From positions 62,001 to 126,000 of the forward strand of contig JAHDHL010000004.1 of assembly GCA_020631355.1 (NCBI GenBank): 64,000 nucleotides of DNA. The letters run 5' to 3'. Shown here one piece after another: positions 52,681-60,984 of the stretch (the first letter of the stretch is position 1; every line of letters begins with the position of its first letter). The position numbers were made by a program, and so were the translations under genes. The stretch is from Saprospiraceae bacterium. Its GTDB lineage: Bacteria > Bacteroidota > Bacteroidia > Chitinophagales > Saprospiraceae. The notes under the pieces were generated by a model. It was not told the DNA's origin. It saw only the letters and a list, made by a program, of their open reading frames with translations, and searched no databases.

Positions 52681-53331
52681 ATGAAAATTGAATCATTCCC
52701 TCTTTTGGGACAGAAGCTACATCCAAGTGAGTATTGTCAGATTGACCTGAGTTCATCCAATTCGGAATTGGAATATAATCGAACGAGTGATCCACAATAT
52801 TTGGATTCCTTTATCAATGAAACACTTTCCAAGAACCATGTGCTATTCGGTGTAGGTGGTTATGCGGAAAAGCGAGCCGTCTATAGAGCAGGAACACATT
52901 TTTCCTCTGATGGCAATGACCGTTGCATCCATCTGGGTATTGATATCTGGGCCAAGGTGTATACCACCTTTTATGCTCCTTTGGATGGAGTCATTCATAG
53001 TTTTAAAAATAATAATCTCCCATTCGATTATGGTGGTACCATCATACTCCAACATGATATTGAGGGGCATGTATTCCATTCCCTTTATGGTCATCTATCG
53101 CTTACTTCATTAATTGGATTGAAAAAAGGGATGCACATCAAAGCCGGACAAGCCTTGTGTCAGATTGGGGATTGGCATGAGAATGGGGGTTGGCCATCAC
53201 ACTTGCATTTCCAAATCATCAGGGATATGCAAGGAAATGAGGGGGACTATATAGGAGCATGTACGGAAAATGAAAGAGATTTCTATCTCGATAACTGCCC
53301 CAATCCTGCCCCATTTCTTGGAATTGAGTAG
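52681..53331 (+). CDS. M23 family metallopeptidase (LytM/peptidoglycan endopeptidase-like)
   Basis: The start is at MKIESFPLLGQK (52681); the frame is open 25 codons upstream but that part overlaps the trxB terminator. The 216-residue protein has the M23 zinc motifs: HLGIDIWA (HxxxD) and HLHFQ (HxH), with HVFHSLYGHLS between, so all ligands are present. M23 peptidases cut peptide cross-links in peptidoglycan or bind them. There is no signal peptide, which is unusual for a cell-wall enzyme; similar leaderless Bacteroidota proteins sit next to class III aminotransferases, which is not the case here. It converges on blaR1. Confidence 0.87.
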   Translation: MKIESFPLLGQKLHPSEYCQIDLSSSNSELEYNRTSDPQYLDSFINETLSKNHVLFGVGGYAEKRAVYRAGTHFSSDGNDRCIHLGIDIWAKVYTTFYAPLDGVIHSFKNNNLPFDYGGTIILQHDIEGHVFHSLYGHLSLTSLIGLKKGMHIKAGQALCQIGDWHENGGWPSHLHFQIIRDMQGNEGDYIGACTENERDFYLDNCPNPAPFLGIE

Positions 53332-53408
53332 GAGGTACACTAAAAACAGGTACAACCTACTCCATTCAAGTTTATTCAACGTAAAATACGTTAATAAGGG
53401 TAAAAAAA

Positions 53409-54938
53409 TCACATCTCAATTCCGAGCGCCTTCAATGATTCGATATTCAGATTTCCTGTCGGAAGATCATTTGCTCTCTGATACTTTATAAGTGCCACTT
53501 TTGTTGCCCTATCCAATTCTCCGGTAACTGCTACTTCCAAGCCTTCGGCTTTCAACCTAGTCTGGATGTTTTCCAATAATTCGGGTGTCTTATCGTCCTT
53601 GCAAACTACTTGCTTCCATACATGGACATTTCCACTTGCACTCCTCCCGAAAATCTCAAATGTCCTTGTTTCGTACTCTTGGGTCTGATTGATATCCTTT
53701 ACCACCTTGACCTGTTTTGTCTGCGCTGGTATTTCCTTGATATACCAGACCACACCATCAGAATTAGAAGCCGTTTCTTTCTTTGCCCACTTCGAATATG
53801 CAGGTCGAACGATAATCTTCCTTTCCTCAACATCCACATTCGCATCATTTCCTGTATAGACATTCAGCATCACCTTATCTACAACCTTATATTCCTCTGG
53901 TATCGTACATTTTGCATAGCAATAGCCAGGCTTTGCTCCCGGAGGGATACTTGATGGAGGTGATGCCCCTGGAGGAGGTGTTGGAATGGTATCATCCTCT
54001 ACCTTGGCAAGTGTGGGATTCTCCAATGGTTGTGGAGTATTCAATACCGCCACTTTTTGGATATCTATGCTAAAATAAAAAATCAATACCGCCATTATGG
54101 GAATCGCCGAAAGGGATAATAATGCATTCTTCCCCCTCGATTTAGATGTATTCATCATAATCAATCTATTTTTAATTGGTTCATGAAATAAATGGTTACA
54201 AAAACTATTTACACGTGTATTCTTTTTTAGATTCTCTATAAGAAAGCTAGCATATGGAATACTAGACCCCTCCAATTCAATGACGCGTTCATCCGCAATG
54301 AATTCATGCACCTGCATCAAACTCCACTTATAAACATAAATCACCGGATTGAACCAAAAAACAATCTTGACCAGTTCAAAGAACATCAAATCAAAGCTAT
54401 GCCTGTCTGAAATATGTACCTTTTCATGATTGATGATGCGCGCCCTTTCCTCCTTGGAAAAGTCATCCATTCCGGGATGGATAAAAATGTAGTTCATAAA
54501 AGAAAAAACGGCCTTTAACTCCTTGCCGTAAACGTAAGTGATGTTATCCTTATACTCTTTCTTTCCAGAGGCATATATCATCCTGAGTTGTATCAGCCCC
54601 CTCAAAAAAACAAAGGAAAATATTGACACTCCTAACATATATACCATTCCAATGATACTATATATATCGAATTGCAATACAGCATCATTGGGTTCCAAGA
54701 CCGTTACAGGCTCATTATTCATCACCACCCTTTCCCCCGTTTCAACCACATCTATCAATACAGGTATTTCAATGGAATAATAACATAAGGGTATCAAGAT
54801 CGAAAACAGTACTGACAATACGAGATAATATCTGTTCAGTTGAAACCATGTCTCTTTCCTCAGAAGAAGATGGAACAACAGATAGAAGCAGCACATACAT
54901 ATGCTCGCCTCAAACAGATATATCAGGTAAGCCATCAT
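53409..54938 (-). CDS. M56 family membrane metallopeptidase (BlaR1-like) with peptidoglycan-binding C-terminus
   Basis: The 509-residue protein has four membrane segments in its first 290 residues. The M56 zinc motif HEKVH (171-175) is followed by FVWFNP-type helix residues and a third ligand in HEFIADE (about 211-217). In staphylococcal BlaR1/MecR1 this domain cleaves the repressor after beta-lactam binding by a C-terminal penicillin-binding sensor. Here the C-terminal region has no SxxK/KTG sensor. It has a Pro-rich linker (TPPPGASPPSSIPPGAKPG), an unassigned beta-rich stretch and a PG_binding_1-like domain (LLENIQTRLKAEGLEVAVTG, about 450-509). The start codon follows the blaI stop directly (TAAATG), so the pair is an operon. 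It probably senses a wall-related signal rather than a beta-lactam. Confidence 0.85.
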   Translation of the reverse strand: MMAYLIYLFEASICMCCFYLLFHLLLRKETWFQLNRYYLVLSVLFSILIPLCYYSIEIPVLIDVVETGERVVMNNEPVTVLEPNDAVLQFDIYSIIGMVYMLGVSIFSFVFLRGLIQLRMIYASGKKEYKDNITYVYGKELKAVFSFMNYIFIHPGMDDFSKEERARIINHEKVHISDRHSFDLMFFELVKIVFWFNPVIYVYKWSLMQVHEFIADERVIELEGSSIPYASFLIENLKKNTRVNSFCNHLFHEPIKNRLIMMNTSKSRGKNALLSLSAIPIMAVLIFYFSIDIQKVAVLNTPQPLENPTLAKVEDDTIPTPPPGASPPSSIPPGAKPGYCYAKCTIPEEYKVVDKVMLNVYTGNDANVDVEERKIIVRPAYSKWAKKETASNSDGVVWYIKEIPAQTKQVKVVKDINQTQEYETRTFEIFGRSASGNVHVWKQVVCKDDKTPELLENIQTRLKAEGLEVAVTGELDRATKVALIKYQRANDLPTGNLNIESLKALGIEM

Positions 54939-55307
54939 TTACTTCTGTTGGTTCTTTTTCATTTCTTCCAGAATATCTTCTAACTCCTCAATATTGGCAT
55001 CATGATTCGTTATGAAATGCGAAACCATATTCTTATAGGATCCCTTGAAGTATTCCTTGAATAATTTCGAAAAGGATTGGCTGGTATATTCTTCTTCTGT
55101 TAGTATCGGATAATACCTATGGGTCTTACCAAATGCATCATAACCTATCAGTCCCCTTTCCTGCAGTTTCCGTACAATCGTACTTACACTTGTGTATGGT
55201 GGTCTAGGCTCATTCATTTCTGCTATGATTTCCTTGACAAACCCTTTTTTGAGCTTCCAAAGAATCTTCATTATTTCTTCTTCTTTTGGATTGAGATGCG
55301 TCTTCAT
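54939..55307 (-). CDS. blaI: BlaI/MecI/CopY-family transcriptional repressor
   Basis: The 122-residue protein is a winged-helix repressor of the BlaI family. KEEEIMKILWKLKKGFVKEI is helix 1-2, PPYTSVSTIVRKLQERGLIG the recognition helix and turn, THRYYPILTEEEYTS the wing. The remainder is the dimerisation helix region (IEELEDILEEMKKN). In the paradigm the M56 protease encoded next to it inactivates the repressor. The gene precedes the M56 gene with no gap. Which promoter it represses besides its own is unknown; the GH113-like gene is divergent from it and shares the upstream region, so it could be a target. Confidence 0.93.
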   Translation of the reverse strand: MKTHLNPKEEEIMKILWKLKKGFVKEIIAEMNEPRPPYTSVSTIVRKLQERGLIGYDAFGKTHRYYPILTEEEYTSQSFSKLFKEYFKGSYKNMVSHFITNHDANIEELEDILEEMKKNQQK

Positions 55308-55349
55308 ACAACAATGATAATAACTTAAATTCAGTTAATCAACTTATTT

Positions 55350-55376
55350 TACGTTATTTAACAATAATATACGTTA
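55350..55376. promoter_or_regulatory. Candidate operator repeats in the blaI/GH113 divergent region
   Basis: TACGTTA occurs twice in the same orientation, at 55350-55356 and 55370-55376, 20 bases apart (two helical turns). A near-palindrome AGTTAATCAACT lies at 55333-55344. BlaI-type repressors usually bind dyads, so the direct repeats are only a candidate site. Confidence 0.35.
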
Positions 55377-55441
55377 CATCATATTCAGGCAACCTATGTC
55401 TTATATTCAGGTTATTTTATGTACAGAGATATCCATAAGCT

Positions 55442-56482
55442 ATGATAAGAAGTCTTTTTTTCATTACGATGATGCTATTCTTGGCCATGAACTGTGCGAA
55501 TAAGGCAGGTCCCATCCATGATGACCCCCCCAAACAGGAAAAAGAAATCATCAAAGGGCTGAGCCTAGTTGCCCCTCCATCCCCATTCGACAATAATCCG
55601 ATGACTGCCATACAACAAGTAAATGCGGATTGGATTGCTGTCATCCCTTATGCTTTCTGTAAAATGGGAACTACAGATGTTGTATTCAACGTAGAACAAC
55701 AATGGTGGGGTGAAAAGGAAGTCGGAGTAAGGGAAACCATCCGACTGGCCAAGGAGGCTGGCCTGAAGGTCATGCTGAAACCTCAGGTTTGGGTTCCGGG
55801 GAGTTGGCCCGGAGGCATTGAATTCAAGAATGATGAGGATTGGGAAAAATGGGAAGCATCCTACAAGGAGTATATCATGCACTACACCAATATGACGAAA
55901 TCCATAGATGTGGATATGATTTGTATCGGAACGGAATTCAAGCAAAGTGAGGTCAAAAGAGCCAAGTCATGGAGAAGCCTGATTCGTGATATTCGTAAAG
56001 TATATGACGGAAAACTCACCTACGCTGCTAATTGGGATTGTTACCAATACGTACCATTCTGGAATGAATTGGACTATATTGGCGTAGACGCCTATTTCCC
56101 GCTTGATGAATCCAAAACACCCACACAAAAAAACCTGATGAAAAAATGGAAACCTATCCATCAGGAATTCCAAAAATTACATAAGAAATTCAAGAAACCT
56201 ATCCTATTTACGGAATTTGGGTACCTCAGTGTGGATGGCTGTGCAGGAAAGACCTGGGAATTAGAAAAGCAGGCCTCTACCCTGCCTCATAACCAGCAGG
56301 CACAAGCCAATGCACTGGATGCTCTATTTGACTTTTTTGAGGAACAGCCCTACTGGGAGGGAGGATTCCTTTGGAAATGGTATCCTACTCTCGGAAAATA
56401 CCAAGATCACGGTGACAACGGACATACTCCCCAAGGTAAGATGGCAGAAGAAACCGTAAGGGATTGGTATAAAAAACTATAA
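55442..56482 (+). CDS. Glycoside hydrolase family 113-like lipoprotein
   Basis: The 346-residue protein starts with a lipoprotein leader ending LAMNC (Cys18). The mature part is a TIM barrel close to GH113, whose known members are beta-mannanases. GLSLVAPPSPFDNNP opens the barrel, WIAVIPYAFC and VMLKPQVWVPGSWPG form early strands. DMICIGTEFKQSE contains the probable acid/base glutamate, and PILFTEFGY the nucleophile glutamate at the end of strand 7. FLWKWYPTLGKY is the aromatic end of the site. The anchor places it in the periplasm or on the outer membrane. It is divergent from blaI. The glycan substrate is inferred only from the family. Confidence 0.85.
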   Translation: MIRSLFFITMMLFLAMNCANKAGPIHDDPPKQEKEIIKGLSLVAPPSPFDNNPMTAIQQVNADWIAVIPYAFCKMGTTDVVFNVEQQWWGEKEVGVRETIRLAKEAGLKVMLKPQVWVPGSWPGGIEFKNDEDWEKWEASYKEYIMHYTNMTKSIDVDMICIGTEFKQSEVKRAKSWRSLIRDIRKVYDGKLTYAANWDCYQYVPFWNELDYIGVDAYFPLDESKTPTQKNLMKKWKPIHQEFQKLHKKFKKPILFTEFGYLSVDGCAGKTWELEKQASTLPHNQQAQANALDALFDFFEEQPYWEGGFLWKWYPTLGKYQDHGDNGHTPQGKMAEETVRDWYKKL

Positions 56483-56495
56483 GTCAAGGAACTTA

Positions 56496-56553
56496 TATAA
56501 CAAATTATAACTTTAAAGGGTTATATTATTGACAATAACCTTTATAGGTTATA
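56496..56553. promoter_or_regulatory. Array of GTTATA half-sites over the satD promoter (candidate operator)
   Basis: TATAAC occurs at 56496-56501 and 56506-56511, AATAAC at 56534-56539, and the reverse orientation GTTATA at 56520-56525 and 56548-56553. The first two are one helical turn apart and the third and fourth form a dyad. Two of the sites cover the -33 to -7 region of the satD promoter, as expected for a repressor site. The satD product has a C-terminal helix-turn-helix and is an obvious candidate binder. Confidence 0.5.
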
Positions 56554-56559
56554 TTTTTG
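56529..56559 (+). promoter_or_regulatory. Promoter of the satD-DUF3307 operon
   Basis: TTG (56529-56531) is followed after 20 bases by TATTTTTG (56552-56559). This is an exact Bacteroidota promoter. The ATG begins 5 bases after it, so transcription should start at or next to the start codon, giving a leaderless mRNA. Confidence 0.7.
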
Positions 56560-56563
56560 AAAC

Positions 56564-57211
56564 ATGATAGCAGTAATAACAGGAGACATCATCCAATCTA
56601 CACAGATTCGGGATAAGGCAGCGCTATTGGCAGCACTGAGAAAAACCGCCGAACAATTGGTACAAAAACAATTGATTAGTCCTAGGGAATTCGATATTTA
56701 CAGGGGAGACAGTTTTCAATTGTTCGTAAAAAAACCAGAAACGGCCCTAAAGCTCATCCTTATCATCAGGGCTTCGCTCATGTATCATACGCCGGATGAT
56801 GGTGACCGACTCTGGGATGCACGGGTATCCATCGGGCTCGGCACCTTGGAATTCAGGGCCAAGGACATCAGGCAATCCAGTGGTTCCGCCCTTATCTATT
56901 CAGGTAGGGGGTTGGATAGTCTCAAATCAAGACAAAAAATGAAAATGACCTCCTCCCATGAAGAATTCGATAAGGACATCAACATGGGGCTACATCTAGC
57001 TGAATACATCATTTCGAGATGGTCACGTGAATCTGCAGAAACTATTATTGAAAAATATCTAAACCATGCCACTCAGAAAGAAATAGCAAAAAAATTCCAT
57101 ATTTCGCAACCGGCGGTATCGAAGCGATTCAAGGCGGCCGGTATAGATGCATTAGATATTTTTATTAATAGATTTGAGAAAAAATTACAAACCATCAAAT
57201 CCCTCCAATAA
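56564..57211 (+). CDS. SatD family protein with C-terminal helix-turn-helix
   Basis: The 215-residue protein begins MIAVITGDIIQSTQIRDKAA, the N-terminal signature of SatD-family proteins, with DIYRGDSFQLFVKKPETALK and ARVSIGLGTLEF further in, which gives a nucleotide-cyclase-like core appearance. The last 50 residues form a helix-turn-helix (YLNHATQKEIAKKFHISQPA, VSKRFKAAG). It is cytoplasmic. SatD proteins occur next to DUF3307 membrane proteins in many bacteria; the function is not known, though the architecture suggests a ligand-sensing regulator. The last base of its stop codon is the first base of the next start (TAATG), implying translational coupling. Confidence 0.85.
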   Translation: MIAVITGDIIQSTQIRDKAALLAALRKTAEQLVQKQLISPREFDIYRGDSFQLFVKKPETALKLILIIRASLMYHTPDDGDRLWDARVSIGLGTLEFRAKDIRQSSGSALIYSGRGLDSLKSRQKMKMTSSHEEFDKDINMGLHLAEYIISRWSRESAETIIEKYLNHATQKEIAKKFHISQPAVSKRFKAAGIDALDIFINRFEKKLQTIKSLQ

Positions 57212-57945
57212 TGGACACATCCATTGTATTCCCCTTGTTGTTGCTCATGCACTTCCTAGGAGATTTTATGTTCCAACCCGAAGCATGGGTCAAGGACAAA
57301 GAAGAACATCATTACAAATCAAAACACCTTATTTTCCATGTGCTGGTCCATACCGGATTAGCACTTGGGGTCATTCTCATCCATGATTACAATCAGTTCT
57401 ATTGGGCCTTTGTGCTGGGTATATTGCATTGGATAATCGACGCGACCAAGGCCTACTTCAGCAAAAGGGACCGATTCTATAATAACAATAAATGGAGTGC
57501 CTACTTCTTCATCATGGACCAGTTGATCCATATCGGAACCGTTGTTCTCATTTCCAGTATTGTTCTTGGACAGATACCCAATCTCCACACGGACATCATC
57601 CAAGCCATTAATTATGAGAATATGATGGTGGTTACAGCTTATTATATTGTCTATTCCCCCTTATCCTTTTTTATGAGAATTGCCACACAAAAGTGGCATA
57701 AGGATATCCTCAAGGAAGAAACAGGGCTCAAGAGTGCAGGAAAGTGGATTGGTCGTCTTGAGCGGATACTTATCCTCACATTCATGCTCATTGACCAATT
57801 CTCAGCCATCGGATTCTTATTGGGTGCCAAGTCAGTACTCAGACTCAGCGGACAAAAACAAACCGAATATATTGTCATCGGAACCCTAACCAGTTTCGCA
57901 GCAACCATTATCTTGGGGATAGTTTTGAAAATGGCGATTGCCTGA
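57211..57945 (+). CDS. DUF3307 family membrane protein
   Basis: The 244-residue protein has about six hydrophobic segments. The first half carries the DUF3307 signature: LLLLMHFLGDFMFQPEAWVK, KSKHLIFHVLVHTGLALGVI and LGILHWIIDATKAYF. The conserved HFLGDF, HVLVHT and HWIID residues (His/Asp in membrane helices) suggest a metal-dependent membrane enzyme similar in pattern to DUF457-type hydrolases. The function is unknown. It is translationally coupled to satD (TAATG), and the pair is conserved in Bacteroidota. It probably acts in one membrane-related pathway with the SatD regulator. Confidence 0.9.
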   Translation: MDTSIVFPLLLLMHFLGDFMFQPEAWVKDKEEHHYKSKHLIFHVLVHTGLALGVILIHDYNQFYWAFVLGILHWIIDATKAYFSKRDRFYNNNKWSAYFFIMDQLIHIGTVVLISSIVLGQIPNLHTDIIQAINYENMMVVTAYYIVYSPLSFFMRIATQKWHKDILKEETGLKSAGKWIGRLERILILTFMLIDQFSAIGFLLGAKSVLRLSGQKQTEYIVIGTLTSFAATIILGIVLKMAIA

Positions 57946-58046
57946 TGAGATTCCAAATCACTAGATTGGTGGAGTTTTAGCTGTCCCGATACCAAGTCAG
58001 ACAGAATGCCATGTCTCATTCATACCATTAAATCAAATAGGAATTT

Positions 58047-58793
58047 ATGCCACATCCTGAGATTATTTACGAGGGAATATTTGAAATCGGAACTTATGAC
58101 ATAGATAGTCTGAAAAGGCTGACTATTCCTGCTATGACAAAGATGATGCATGAAGCAGCGATGCAGAATGTACTGAATCTCAAGCTGTCCTATTGGGATC
58201 TGATTCCCCACAATATCACTTGGGTATTGATGAGAAAGAGGATGGATATCCACAGACAACCAACCCTGGGTGAAAAAATAAAGATTGTTACACATCCTGC
58301 CGGATTCGAAAAATTCTTTACCTACAGGGACTTCAAGGTCTATGATGAACAAGGTGAACTGGTTGCATCCGCTTCATCCACATGGCTGTTGATGGATACT
58401 GTCAAGAGGCGAATGACTCCTATTCCGGATTTTATCCGAAACCATGAAATGCCTGAAATTAGTTTCCTTGAGCATCCCGATAAGAAAATTGATACCGTAA
58501 AGGAAGCCGACTTATCCAAGGAGTACCAAGTGGGTTGGTTCGAACTCGATTGGAATGAACATCTGAACAACCTCCATTACCTCCTTAAGATGATGGATGT
58601 ATTGCCTCTGGATATCCATAAGGAAAAATCCCTCAAACGCATAGACATCATCTTCAAAATGGAATCCGTCTATGGTGACCATATTATTTCCGAAGCACAA
58701 GCCGTAACGGGAAAAGATGGTGTTTTCGCACATAGGATTATCAAAAAGGATACAGGGAAGGAAATTACACAGGGAAGAACGTTTTGGGAATAA
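58047..58793 (+). CDS. Acyl-ACP thioesterase (FatA/FatB-like)
   Basis: The 248-residue protein consists of two hotdog repeats. The first has ITWVLMRKRMDIHRQPTLGE, FFTYRDFKVYDEQGELVASA and SSTWLLMD, the pattern of the acyl-ACP thioesterase family (PF01643). The second contains DWNEHLNNLHYLLKMMDVLP, where Asn/His are the expected catalytic residues. Members release fatty acids from acyl carrier protein in the cytoplasm. Bacterial homologues are common in Bacteroidota and Clostridia. Mevalonate kinase follows after 53 bases on the same strand, so co-transcription is possible; the biochemical link between them is unclear. Confidence 0.9.
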   Translation: MPHPEIIYEGIFEIGTYDIDSLKRLTIPAMTKMMHEAAMQNVLNLKLSYWDLIPHNITWVLMRKRMDIHRQPTLGEKIKIVTHPAGFEKFFTYRDFKVYDEQGELVASASSTWLLMDTVKRRMTPIPDFIRNHEMPEISFLEHPDKKIDTVKEADLSKEYQVGWFELDWNEHLNNLHYLLKMMDVLPLDIHKEKSLKRIDIIFKMESVYGDHIISEAQAVTGKDGVFAHRIIKKDTGKEITQGRTFWE

Positions 58794-58846
58794 GATATTG
58801 AGATACCTCACAAGCAGAAATCCCAATAGCCGTCAAGTCAAGAATT

Positions 58847-59734
58847 ATGATTGCGAAGAAATACCATGCAAAAATCCTACTCTTTGGAGAACATGCAGTA
58901 CTGAAAGGTTCGGATGCATTGGCTATACCATTTCCCAAATTCCATGGTAGTTGGGTCTATACCCGTTATCCCGAAATGGCGGAAATACATCAAATGAACC
59001 TCTCGCAGTTTGCGGATTATCTGGAACAGAAATCAGGTAGTATTCCATTTTTCGAACTGGACATTCCATCATTCAGAAAGGAGCTTTTCGACGGGGTATA
59101 TTTTCAATCCAATATTCCCCTAGGATACGGAGCCGGCAGTTCAGGTGCGCTCTGTGCAGCAATTTATGACACATATGCCAAGGACAAAACCCGCAATCCT
59201 ATCCAACTCAAACAGATTTTCTCTTTGATGGAAAGCTATTTCCATGGTTCCAGTTCTGGCTTCGACCCCTTGATTTCCTACCTTGACCAAACCATCCGGA
59301 TTTCCAAGGGCGAGATGGAAGTAATCGAAACAGCTACCAAGACACATGGCCTATTCCTGATAGATACCAATATCAAACGGAATGCTAGCGAATTCATTCA
59401 AATTTTCATGAAGAAATGCGAGGATGCGGATTACGAAAAAAACATCAGGGAAGAACTTGTCCCTACGACCACGAGAGCCATCGCGTCCTATCTGAAGAAT
59501 GACATTACGAGCCTATTCCATCAAATGCATGATATTTCAAGATTCCAATATCTACACTTTAGGGAAATGATACCCGAAAGTATGGTCGGATTTTGGGAAA
59601 AGGGCTTGAAAGGCAACATTTTCAAAATGAAAATATGTGGAGCAGGAGGAGGAGGATTCCTACTTGGCATGTCAAAGAATATGGATAAGACCAAAGCCAT
59701 TTTCAAGGATATTGGACTCATTCCTATTACCTGA
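58847..59734 (+). CDS. Mevalonate kinase (GHMP kinase family)
   Basis: The 295-residue protein is a GHMP kinase. AKILLFGEHAVLKGSDALA at the N-terminus is the mevalonate-kinase-type motif 1 (Lys9). NIPLGYGAGSSGALCAA (residues 89-104) is the glycine-rich ATP-binding loop. YFHGSSSGFDPLISYLD carries the catalytic aspartate (Asp140). KICGAGGGGFLLGM is motif 3. Phosphorylation of mevalonate is the second committed step of the mevalonate route to isoprenoids, used by some Bacteroidota in place of the MEP route. Phosphomevalonate kinase and the decarboxylase are not in this window, so pathway membership is inferred. The GGGP synthase at 34402 consumes a product of this pathway. Confidence 0.9.
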   Translation: MIAKKYHAKILLFGEHAVLKGSDALAIPFPKFHGSWVYTRYPEMAEIHQMNLSQFADYLEQKSGSIPFFELDIPSFRKELFDGVYFQSNIPLGYGAGSSGALCAAIYDTYAKDKTRNPIQLKQIFSLMESYFHGSSSGFDPLISYLDQTIRISKGEMEVIETATKTHGLFLIDTNIKRNASEFIQIFMKKCEDADYEKNIREELVPTTTRAIASYLKNDITSLFHQMHDISRFQYLHFREMIPESMVGFWEKGLKGNIFKMKICGAGGGGFLLGMSKNMDKTKAIFKDIGLIPIT

Positions 59735-59990
59735 TATTAGCTACCTTTTGGGGAGCGCTGCCTTCCATCCTATCTTTTTTCCTATAAACCAGCCACTTGG
59801 ACAACTCATGACAAAATACCGCAAATCCATTATCAATTATATCTAATTGATTAAAATTCATTATATTAGGATTACCCAAATGCTTTTAGGACGTACCCAA
59901 ACCTCCTAAAGTGTAATGTTAAACTAAAGAATTAAGAACACCAGTCAGCATAGCAAGTACTGGACATTGATTACACAAAAACTCTTAGTG

Positions 59991-60692
59991 ATGCAGAAAC
60001 TAATTATTGCATTCGCATGCTCTATGACCATCTCTATCCTTAGTCATGCCCAAAACCTGATTACTCCATCCTACACATTCTCCAAGAAGAAAGAAGCCCA
60101 TCTCAAGCTCGAAGACGGTAGGGATATCAAAGGAAAAATCAAGGATATCGATCGTAAGAAATGGATGATTGAGGCCATAAAGATCAAGGATGAGCATGGG
60201 AAAACCCACAAATTCGAAGCAGAGGACATCCAATATATGTACCTCATGCCCAGTGGATTCGACAAACTCTCCAAAGCCATTGATAAGGCCACAGATGTCC
60301 AAAAATGGAAAGAACGGAATATTGATTCCGAGCTGATCCAGCAGGGATATGCCTATTTTGAAAAGGCTGATGTAATGATTAAGAAGAAACGGGAAACACT
60401 GATGATGCAATTATTGAATCCCGGTTACAGCAAGGAGGTCAAGATTTATCATGACCCCTGGGCCAAGGAAACATCCTCTGTAGGTATGGGTGGTATCACC
60501 GTAGCAGGCGGCCATGCCAAATCCTATTACATACAAATGGGAATCATTGCCGCTCGGAAAGTAACCAAGAAGAATTACAAGAAGGAATTCACGATTCTCT
60601 GGGGGCAATGTGACTCCATGGCATCCTCATTCGAGAATCCAAAATGGTCCGACTTGGCCGAGCATGCCATTACCTATTCGGAATGCCAATAA
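59991..60692 (+). CDS. Secreted protein of unknown function
   Basis: The start is at MQKLIIAFACSM (59991), which begins a good signal peptide ending ILSHAQ; an ATT start eight codons upstream is unlikely. The roughly 233-residue protein has an N-terminal beta-barrel-like stretch (KKEAHLKLEDGRDIKGKIKD, KWMIEAIKIKDEHGKTHKFE), which resembles small SH3-like or Sm-like folds seen in exported Bacteroidota proteins. Helical and beta segments follow, including GMGGITVAGGHAKSYYIQMG. Conserved cysteines are few (WGQCDS, YSECQ), so disulfides are possible. I do not recognise a family. It is a single gene, and a long hairpin follows 21 bases after the stop. Confidence 0.75.
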   Translation: MQKLIIAFACSMTISILSHAQNLITPSYTFSKKKEAHLKLEDGRDIKGKIKDIDRKKWMIEAIKIKDEHGKTHKFEAEDIQYMYLMPSGFDKLSKAIDKATDVQKWKERNIDSELIQQGYAYFEKADVMIKKKRETLMMQLLNPGYSKEVKIYHDPWAKETSSVGMGGITVAGGHAKSYYIQMGIIAARKVTKKNYKKEFTILWGQCDSMASSFENPKWSDLAEHAITYSECQ

Positions 60693-60712
60693 AATGATAG
60701 GATTCCTATCCC

Positions 60713-60758
60713 AATATTTCCTCCATTCCTAAGCATAATTTAGGAATGGAGGAAATAT
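60713..60758 (+). terminator. Long perfect hairpin after the secreted protein gene
   Basis: ATATTTCCTCCATTCCTA (60714-60731) pairs perfectly with TAGGAATGGAGGAAATAT (60741-60758); one more A-T pair closes the 7-base loop. The stem is far longer than a usual terminator stem and lacks a T-run afterwards (CAACCAAATG), so it may end or stabilise the upstream mRNA. Confidence 0.6.
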
Positions 60759-60920
60759 CAACCAAATGATATATATAATCACTGGACAACCAGTAAGCTA
60801 TCAATCTGAACAATCCGAAGCCATTCCCTAACGATTCGGGCACGCGTAACAGAAATGATTAACGGATTATTTTTACCAAGCAGTTAAAAATACGTTAAGG
60901 AACGTTAAAAGGCTGCATCG

Positions 60921-60928
60921 TACGTTTG
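60921..60928 (+). promoter_or_regulatory. -7 promoter element upstream of the ECF-type sigma factor gene
   Basis: TACGTTTG matches TAnnTTTG. Use of this site would give a leader of about 230 bases before the ATG at 61166. Just upstream, ACGTTAA occurs twice (60891-60909), which could be a regulator site. Confidence 0.5.
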
Positions 60929-60984
60929 ATACTTGTAAATTAGATTCATCGAAAGAAAGGAAAAGCAATATTTCCTATCCTTTT

